In this document: piece after piece, positions 58,630-64,000 of the stretch
How positions within the stretch are numbered: the first letter of the stretch is position 1
Layout of the letters: every line of letters begins with the position of its first letter
Assembly (NCBI RefSeq): GCF_001411805.1
Contig: NZ_CP007212.1
Span: 3,162,001-3,226,000, forward strand
Source: Burkholderia plantarii
Lineage (GTDB): Bacteria > Pseudomonadota > Gammaproteobacteria > Burkholderiales > Burkholderiaceae
Length of the DNA stretch: 64,000 nucleotides
Reading direction: 5' to 3'
Notes under the pieces: generated by a model
Databases searched by the model: none
Seen by the model: the letters and a program-made list of their open reading frames with translations, nothing else
What the model was told of the DNA's origin: nothing
Position numbers and translations under genes: made by a program

Positions 58630-61200
58630 TCAGGCATCGCGCAACGAACGCAGCGCCGGCCGCGCCAGCACGCGGCGCAAGCTCCACCAGCCCGCCGCCC
58701 CCGCGCAGACGATGCCCGCGGCGACGCCGGCCGGCACCACCCACGGATTGAGCGCGAGTTCGAACCGGAACACCTGGACCGCCAGCACCCAGCCGATCGC
58801 GAGCGCGCCGAGTGCCCCGCACACGCCCGCGAGGGTGCCGACGATCACGAACTCGGCACGCTGCACCGCGCCGACCTGCGCGCGCGACGCGCCGAGCGCG
58901 CGCAGTAGCGCCGCCTCGCGCACACGCTCGTCGCGGCTGCCGGCCAGCGCCGTGTAGAGCACCAGCACGCCGGCCGCGAGCGTGAAGCCGAACAGCAGTT
59001 GCACGGCGCCCACCACCTGCAGCAGCACGCGCTCCACCTGAGCCAGAATCGGCGCGACGTCGATCGCGGTGATGCCGGGCTGGCGCGCGATCAGCCCGTC
59101 TATCACGCGCGCGCGCTGCGGCGGCAGATGGAAGCTGGTGATGTACATCGCCGGCATGTCCTCCAGCGCGGCGGGCGGCATCAGCACGAAGAAGTTCACG
59201 CGAAACGTGCCCCAGTCGAGCTTGCGGATGCTGGTGACGGGCGCCTCCACGGTGAGCCCGGTCACGTCGAAGCGCAGCGTGTCGCCGAGCTTCACCCCGA
59301 GCGTCTTCGCGAGCCCCGCCTCGATCGATACCTGCGGCTTCGACGAGACGCCGAACCAGCGCCCCTCGACGACGCGGTTGTCGTCGGGCAGCTGGGTCGT
59401 GTACGACAGGTTGAACTCGCGGTCGACGAGCCGGCGCGCGTTCGCGTCGGCGTAGCTGTCGGGATTCACGGCGCGGCCGTCGATCGCGATCAGGCGGCCG
59501 CGCACCATCGGTTCGAGCGGCGCGTCGTCGATCCCCTGCGAGGCGAGGTAGCGAACCACGTCGGGCCGCTGGTCGGGCTGGATGTCGATCAGGAACTGGT
59601 TCGGCGCGTCGGGCGGCGTCGATTTGCGCCAGCCGGCCACCAGGTCGTCGCGCGTGATCGAGATCAGCAGCAGGCACATCAGGCCGAGCGCGAGCGCGGT
59701 GATCTGCAGCGCGCTGGCCGCGCCGCGCCGATGCAGCGAGGCGATCGCGTAACGCCAGCCGAGCCCGGCGCCGACGCGCGCGTCGCGCACCGCGCGCGCC
59801 GCCGCGAACAGCACCGCGCGGGCCAGCGCGGCGAACAGCACGAGCCCGCCCGCGAAGCCGCCCGCCACGATCAGGCCGAGCGTCAGGTTGCCGGCCGCCG
59901 CGATCAGCAGCGCCGCGAACAGCAGCACACCGAGCCCGTAGCCGAGCCAGGCGGTGCGCCCTTCGCCGCCCCACTCGCGGCGCAGCACGCGCACCGGCGG
60001 CACGCGCGTGAGCGGCATCAGCGGCGGCAGCGCGAAACCGAGCAGCAGCACCAGCCCGGCGCCGACGCCGACCAGCGCCGGCGCGACGCCCGGCTGCGGC
60101 AGCACCACGTCGATCAGGCTGCCGAGCGCGGCCAGCAGCGCGAGATGGCCGGCGTAGCCGAGCGCCGCGCCGAGCAGGCCCGAGGCGATGCCGATCGCGA
60201 CGAATTCGAGCGCAAACAGGCCCGCGAGCGTGCGCCGGCTGGTGCCGAGGCAGCGCATCGCGGCGCAGCCGTCGAGATGGCGGCGCATGTAGCGCTGCGC
60301 GGCCATCGCGATCGCCACCGCCGAGAGCAGCGCCGTGAGCAGCGAGACCAGCGTCAGGAAGTGGCGCGCGCGGTCGAGCGTCTCGCGCACCTGCGGCTGG
60401 CCTTCCTGCAGCGATTCGAGCACCACGCCGCGCAGCTTGCCGCCGTCCACGCGCTGGTGCGCGAGCGCGGCGAAGCGCGCCACGGCCGCATCGGGGCCGG
60501 CCACCAGCAGCCGGTAGGTGACGCGGCTGCCGTAGCCGACCAGGCCGGTGGAGACGAGTTCGTCCTCGCGCAACATCAGGCGCGGGGAGAAATTGACGAA
60601 CGAGAAGCCGCGATCGAGCTCGCGCGTGATTGCCGCCGCGATCGTGAAATTGCGCTGGCCGACCCGCACCGGATCGCCGACCTTCAGGTGCAGCGCGTCG
60701 AGCAGCGCCGGATCGGCCCACACGGTGCCGGGCGCGGGAATCGCGCCGGCCGGGCGGCCCGGCGCGGTGGCCGCGCCGGCGATCTCCACCTGCCCGCGCA
60801 GCGGATAGCCGGCCGAGACGGCCTTGACGGCGGCGAGCCGCGACGGCGCGTTGGCGCCGGTGCCGCCGACCATGCTCGGGAAGATCGCCGTGGTGGCCGT
60901 GGCCAGCCCGTCGGCGCGCGCCGCGGCGGCGAACGACGGATCGACGGGGCGGTCGCCGCGCACCACGAAATCGGCGCCGAGCATCTGGCGCGCGTCGTGC
61001 TCGAGCCCCTGGCGCAGCCGGTCCGACAGGAAGCCGACGCTGGTCAGCGCGGCCACCGCCAGCACCAGCGCGAGCACGAGCAGCGTCAGCTCGCCCGCGC
61101 GCCAGTCGCGCATCGTCATCCGGATCGATTGCCGTACCAGCTCGCCCGGCCCCAGACGCGCGCCGCGTGCGGCGCGAACTTCCTCATGCTGCGTCGTCAA
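58630..61200 (-). CDS. FtsX-like ABC transporter permease (two modules)
   Basis: An 856-residue permease of the MacB/YbbP type. Helix 1 is ELTLLVLALVLAVAALTSVGF, followed by a periplasmic domain. An FtsX core is near 255-385, a second set of helices follows, and a C-terminal FtsX core (VVGAVQLLFGFTLAAGVLVLYTALAGSRDERVREAALLRALGASRAQV) ends it. The TTG start at 61200 is chosen because GGAGG lies nine bases before it; it also overlaps the upstream stop. ATG 61119 is the alternative. No ATPase is adjacent; YbbA-type ABC proteins are the usual partner. Confidence 0.82.
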   Translation of the reverse strand: MTTQHEEVRAARGARLGPGELVRQSIRMTMRDWRAGELTLLVLALVLAVAALTSVGFLSDRLRQGLEHDARQMLGADFVVRGDRPVDPSFAAAARADGLATATTAIFPSMVGGTGANAPSRLAAVKAVSAGYPLRGQVEIAGAATAPGRPAGAIPAPGTVWADPALLDALHLKVGDPVRVGQRNFTIAAAITRELDRGFSFVNFSPRLMLREDELVSTGLVGYGSRVTYRLLVAGPDAAVARFAALAHQRVDGGKLRGVVLESLQEGQPQVRETLDRARHFLTLVSLLTALLSAVAIAMAAQRYMRRHLDGCAAMRCLGTSRRTLAGLFALEFVAIGIASGLLGAALGYAGHLALLAALGSLIDVVLPQPGVAPALVGVGAGLVLLLGFALPPLMPLTRVPPVRVLRREWGGEGRTAWLGYGLGVLLFAALLIAAAGNLTLGLIVAGGFAGGLVLFAALARAVLFAAARAVRDARVGAGLGWRYAIASLHRRGAASALQITALALGLMCLLLISITRDDLVAGWRKSTPPDAPNQFLIDIQPDQRPDVVRYLASQGIDDAPLEPMVRGRLIAIDGRAVNPDSYADANARRLVDREFNLSYTTQLPDDNRVVEGRWFGVSSKPQVSIEAGLAKTLGVKLGDTLRFDVTGLTVEAPVTSIRKLDWGTFRVNFFVLMPPAALEDMPAMYITSFHLPPQRARVIDGLIARQPGITAIDVAPILAQVERVLLQVVGAVQLLFGFTLAAGVLVLYTALAGSRDERVREAALLRALGASRAQVGAVQRAEFVIVGTLAGVCGALGALAIGWVLAVQVFRFELALNPWVVPAGVAAGIVCAGAAGWWSLRRVLARPALRSLRDA

Positions 61201-61814
61201 TCCCGCTTGCCTCCGAGTGAATTGAAGCGCGACACCATCTGGTGCGCCATCCCGCGAAATCCGCCCGACACGCCGCGCCAGAGCCTCGGCAGCACCCAAG
61301 CGGCGAACGCGACGAAGCCGATCATCAGCGCGAGGAACAGCAGCGGGACGAAGAACGCGAGCGCGAGGCCGGCGCAGACGAGGCCGTCCTCGGTCGTCGA
61401 GGCGATCCAGTTCGAAACCGGCTCGGGCGACAGGTTGATCAGCGCGCGCGTGCCGGCCTTCGCGACGTGCGCTGAGCCGGCCAGCGTGCCGCCGGCGAGC
61501 CCGGCGATCATCAGCATGGCCGGATCGGCGTGACCGAGCGCGCCGGCGGCCAGCACCGCGCCGGCCGGAATCCGGATGAAGGTGTGGATCGCGTCCCAGA
61601 GCGAATCGAACGCGGGAATCTTGTCGGCGAGGAATTCGGCGACGGCGAGCACGCCGGCGGCGCCGATCACCCACGGGGAAGTCAGCGCGGCGAGCGTGTC
61701 GGGCAGGTGGACGAGACCGGTGCGCGCGAGCACGCCGGCGATCAGCACCGTCAGATAGAGGCGCAGCCCGCTCGCCCACGCGAGCCCCGCGCCGAGCGAA
61801 ATGGCCTCGACCAT
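61197..61814 (-). CDS. DUF4126 family membrane protein
   Basis: A 205-residue membrane protein with five to six hydrophobic segments. It opens MVEAISLGAGLAWASGLRLYLTVLIAGVLARTG, the DUF4126 signature. AHVAKAGTRALINLSPEPVSNWIAS is also conserved. Function is unknown. Its stop overlaps the permease TTG start by four bases. A consensus TATAAT lies about 115 bases upstream. Confidence 0.85.
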   Translation of the reverse strand: MVEAISLGAGLAWASGLRLYLTVLIAGVLARTGLVHLPDTLAALTSPWVIGAAGVLAVAEFLADKIPAFDSLWDAIHTFIRIPAGAVLAAGALGHADPAMLMIAGLAGGTLAGSAHVAKAGTRALINLSPEPVSNWIASTTEDGLVCAGLALAFFVPLLFLALMIGFVAFAAWVLPRLWRGVSGGFRGMAHQMVSRFNSLGGKRD

Positions 61815-61928
61815 GAGCGGTCTCCTTGCGCGCCGAACGCGCTTGCCGGCGCGGCGGCCGGCGAGGCGGACGCGCCGCCGGAGCCTCGACGGGCATCCAG
61901 CAGCATCGTTCCGGGAAAATGTCGTCCC

Positions 61929-61934
61929 ATTATA
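61929..61934 (-). promoter_or_regulatory. -10 box for DUF4126-permease transcript
   Basis: TATAAT on the minus strand, 115 bases before the DUF4126 start. The -35 region at 17-base spacing is poor (TGCGGT). The 197-base gap to the SMR gene contains no other feature. Confidence 0.35.
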
Positions 61935-62011
61935 GACGCGCCGCAGCACGCACCGCACGGGGAAAGCACCGGGCCGGCGCTCGGGCCGCGCGCGCGGCGG
62001 GCCGGACGGGC

Positions 62012-62332
62012 TCAGTGGCCCGAGGTCATCTTCAGGCCGAGCAGGCCGAGCACGATCAGCAAGGCGCTCGCGACGCGCATCAACGTAACGGCCTCGCCCA
62101 TCAGCACGATGCCGACCACGAAGGCGCCGACCACGCCGATGCCGGTCCAGACCGCATAGGCCGTGCCGAGCGGCAACTGGCGCATCGCCATCGCGAGCAG
62201 CGCGAAGCTGCCGAGCGCGGTCACCACGGTGAACACGGAAGGCCAGAGGCGCGTGAAGCCCTCCGACGTTTTCATGCCGGCCGCCCAGGCGATTTCGAGC
62301 AGGCCGGCGACGAACAGCAGGATCCAGGACAT
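62012..62332 (-). CDS. gdx: SMR-family guanidinium exporter (SugE/Gdx type)
   Basis: A 106-residue four-helix small multidrug resistance protein. The first helix, AGLLEIAWAAGMK, has the essential E13 and the Gdx-subtype W16 and G10 pattern, not the EmrE pattern. Such proteins export guanidinium with proton antiport. The start at 62332 has GGAG six bases upstream; the longer frame to 62344 is unlikely. The guanidine-II riboswitch directly upstream supports the assignment strongly. Often labelled sugE. Confidence 0.93.
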   Translation of the reverse strand: MSWILLFVAGLLEIAWAAGMKTSEGFTRLWPSVFTVVTALGSFALLAMAMRQLPLGTAYAVWTGIGVVGAFVVGIVLMGEAVTLMRVASALLIVLGLLGLKMTSGH

Positions 62333-62353
62333 GAGGGACTCCACGGGGAAGGG

Positions 62354-62400
62354 ACGGGGCCGTCCCCGTGAATCGAAAGGCGCGACCGGGTCGTCCCGGT
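62354..62400 (-). promoter_or_regulatory. Guanidine-II (mini-ykkC) riboswitch
   Basis: Two hairpins in the SMR gene's leader. P1 is ACCGGG-ACGA-CCCGGT (62385-62400) and P2 is ACGGGG-ACGG-CCCCGT (62354-62369), written on the minus strand. Each is a 6-bp perfect stem with an ACGR tetraloop, joined by a 15-base linker. This is the consensus of the guanidine-II class, where each loop helps bind one guanidinium. P2 lies 12 bases before the GGAG site, so ligand would act on translation initiation. The implied transcription start is just before P1. Confidence 0.95.
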
Positions 62401-62410
62401 GCGACCGGCG

Positions 62411-62419
62411 ATTATATCA
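62411..62419 (-). promoter_or_regulatory. Extended -10 promoter of SMR gene
   Basis: TGATATAAT on the minus strand: consensus TATAAT with the TG extension one base upstream. The -35 region is weak, which fits an extended -10 promoter. Its implied start, about 62404, is at the edge of riboswitch stem P1. Confidence 0.75.
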
Positions 62420-62560
62420 AAATCATTACGGAAAGACGGGCGGGTCCCCCGCCGCGGCGCCGGCGGCGAGCACTGGCGTGGCTGACATGGCGCGCCGCGG
62501 GCCGCGCGGCGGGGTAATCGCGACGCACGGCATGGGACCGGATCGTCGCCGGGTTGCCGT

Positions 62561-63259
62561 TCAGGCCGCGCCGACCAGCCGGTAGCCCACCCCGGTTTCG
62601 GTGACGATGTGTTCCGGCTGCGCCGGATCGGCCTCGAGCTTCTGGCGCAGGTGCGCCATGTAGATCCGCAGATAGTGATGGCTCTCGACGTGCGACGGCC
62701 CCCAGACGTCGCGCAGCAGCTGCCGGTGCGTCAGTACGCGGCCCGCGTGGCGCACCAGCGTCGCGAGCAGGCGGTATTCGAGCGGCGTCAGATGCACCGG
62801 CGCGCCGGCGCGCGTGACGACGCGCAGCGCGAGGTCCACGGTGATCGCGCCGAACGTCACGCTCGGCGTGTCGTTCGCGCCGCCGAGGTTGCGCCGCCGC
62901 AGGTGCGCGCGAATCCGCGCCAGCAGTTCGGACACGCCGAACGGCTTGGTCAGGTAGTCGTCGGCGCCGGCGTCGAGCGCGGCCACCTTCTCGTCCTCGC
63001 GCGTGCGCGCCGACAGCACGATCACCGGCAGCTCGGACCAGCCGCGCAACTCGCGGATCACGTCGAGCCCGTCGGTGTCGGGCAGCCCGAGATCGACGAT
63101 CACCAGATCAGGCTTGCGCGTGGCCGTCTCGATCAGCCCCTGCTTGCCGGTCTCGGCGTCGAACACGGCGATGCCCTCGGCCTCGAGCGCGGTGCGCACG
63201 AAGCGGCGGATCTGTTTTTCGTCCTCGATCAGGACGACGGTCAGCGTCGGTTCACTCAT
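62561..63259 (-). CDS. kdpE: KdpE response regulator
   Basis: A 232-residue OmpR/PhoB-type regulator controlling kdpFABC potassium uptake. The receiver has D13 (IEDE), phospho-acceptor D56 (VIVDLGLPDTDG) and K105 (DDYLTKPFG). The winged helix spans about 130-228, with LTPLEYRLLATLVRHAGRVLTHRQLLRDVWGPSH, characteristic of KdpE. The start overlaps the kdpD stop by eight bases. Confidence 0.95.
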   Translation of the reverse strand: MSEPTLTVVLIEDEKQIRRFVRTALEAEGIAVFDAETGKQGLIETATRKPDLVIVDLGLPDTDGLDVIRELRGWSELPVIVLSARTREDEKVAALDAGADDYLTKPFGVSELLARIRAHLRRRNLGGANDTPSVTFGAITVDLALRVVTRAGAPVHLTPLEYRLLATLVRHAGRVLTHRQLLRDVWGPSHVESHHYLRIYMAHLRQKLEADPAQPEHIVTETGVGYRLVGAA

Positions 63260-64000
63260 GGTCGGGCGTCAGCGGAGGTTCGAAAGCGGCGGGCGCGGCG
63301 CGCGGAAGAGCCCGGCCGGCGGCGGCCCGGCCCTCGTCCGGCGGGTTCCCGGCCGCCGTGGTCCGGTCGGCATCGTCGGCTGCGGCGGCTCCATCGGCCT
63401 GCTCGCCCTCGCCGGCGTCATCGACTTCGGGCACGGGCGGCGGCGCATCGACGGGCAGCGTGAACCAGAATCGCGCGCCGAGCACCGAGCCGTCCGGCGC
63501 GAGCCGGTTGCGCGCGCCGATTCTACCGCCATGCGCATCGACGATCGCCCGGCAGATCGCGAGCCCGAGCCCGATGCCGGGCGTGGCCGACTCCTTCTCG
63601 CCGCGCGTGAACTTGTCGAAGATGCGCGCCTCCATGCCGGCGCGCAGCCCCGGGCCGTGATCGTCGACGGTGACGCGCACGAACGGCTTGCCGTCCTCGT
63701 CGATACGCTCGGCGCCGATCACGAGCGCGGCGCCGGCCGGCGTGTATTTCGCCGCGTTCTCGAACAGGTTCGCGAACAGCCGCTCCATCAGCACCGCGTC
63801 GGTCTGCAACAGCGGCAGGTCGGCAGGCAGCCGCACCTGCACCGGATGGCGCGCCAGCACGCGCTTGCAGGCCGCGAGCGCGGCGCCGACGGTTTCCTCG
63901 AGCAGCGACCACTGCCGCTTCAGCTGCAGGCTGCCGGCCTGCAGCCGCGCCATGTCGAGCAGGTTCGTGACGATTCCGGTCATGCGCAGCGCCTCGTCAT
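63252..64000 (-). CDS. kdpD: Sensor kinase KdpD, C-terminal part (runs off window)
   Basis: The visible 248 residues are the kinase core, beginning inside the dimerisation helix (DEALRMTGIVTNLLDMARLQAG). The N box is ENAAKYTPAG, and DDHGPGLR and GIGLGLAICRAIVDAHGG are the ATP-binding G boxes. The gene continues beyond 64000. After the kinase core, about 70 acidic and Pro/Ala-rich residues extend it beyond the E. coli protein. The stop overlaps kdpE, so they are co-translated. Confidence 0.93.
   Translation of the reverse strand, partial: DEALRMTGIVTNLLDMARLQAGSLQLKRQWSLLEETVGAALAACKRVLARHPVQVRLPADLPLLQTDAVLMERLFANLFENAAKYTPAGAALVIGAERIDEDGKPFVRVTVDDHGPGLRAGMEARIFDKFTRGEKESATPGIGLGLAICRAIVDAHGGRIGARNRLAPDGSVLGARFWFTLPVDAPPPVPEVDDAGEGEQADGAAAADDADRTTAAGNPPDEGRAAAGRALPRAAPAAFEPPLTPDHE

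Overview
The window is a stretch of high-GC chromosome from a betaproteobacterium, almost certainly Burkholderia sensu lato. The grounds are strong GC3 bias, the tpiA-secG-tRNA-Leu-nuoA..N order, the ilvB-ilvH-ilvC-psd-pssA-leuA order, and several families typical of Burkholderiales (DUF2818, DUF3106, DUF3619, DUF1178). No phage, insertion sequence, CRISPR array or obvious genomic island is visible. It reads as ordinary core genome in which the regulatory leaders are more interesting than the protein content.

Layout. 1-2.8 kb: the tail of a DUF2863-like gene, an orphan LuxR-type regulator with a degenerate receiver, a CbiM-like membrane protein and a small secreted protein with a lysine-rich tail. 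2.85-7.4 kb: M14 carboxypeptidase, YaaA, a PIN protein, an aminotransferase and a GST. 7.4-15.1 kb: an acyl-CoA catabolic district. A rightward set (enoyl-CoA hydratase, histidine phosphatase, APH-like kinase, ACAD) faces a leftward set (two ACADs, two MaoC hydratases). A 16-bp palindrome lies in the divergent GST/hydratase promoter region. 15.1-16.4 kb: DUF1178 and NUDIX genes.

16.4-33.2 kb, all leftward: tpiA, secG, tRNA-Leu(GAG) and the complete 14-gene complex I operon nuoA-N, followed by DUF2818. 33.4-37.2 kb: rpsO, pnp and a quinone oxidoreductase, with a long hairpin in the pnp leader. 37.6-40.9 kb, rightward: a lipoprotein, a beta-carbonic anhydrase and a SulP transporter, which together look like a bicarbonate/CO2 handling pair.

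40.9-48.2 kb, leftward: branched-chain amino acid synthesis (ilvB, ilvH, ilvC, leuA) with phosphatidylethanolamine synthesis (psd, pssA) inserted. ilvB has a palindrome over its -10 box, and leuA has a short Leu-rich upstream ORF. 48.3-50.6 kb: an ECF-type sigma factor translationally coupled to DUF3619, then DUF3106 and RDD genes. 51-58.1 kb: envelope genes (LpxH-like phosphoesterase, glycosyltransferase 1, DgkA, ArnT-like GT39) around a TetR-LOG-SDR group. 58.1-64 kb, leftward: truncated hemoglobin, a two-module FtsX permease, DUF4126, a guanidinium-exporter-type SMR gene with a textbook guanidine-II (mini-ykkC) riboswitch, and kdpDE (kdpD runs off the window).

The clearest special element is the guanidine-II riboswitch at 62354-62400. 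Other worthwhile leads are the leuA upstream ORF, the ilvB and carbonic-anhydrase palindromes, the split ACAD11-like kinase/dehydrogenase pair, and the paired ACAD/MaoC block. Nothing here is convincingly a wholly undescribed system.
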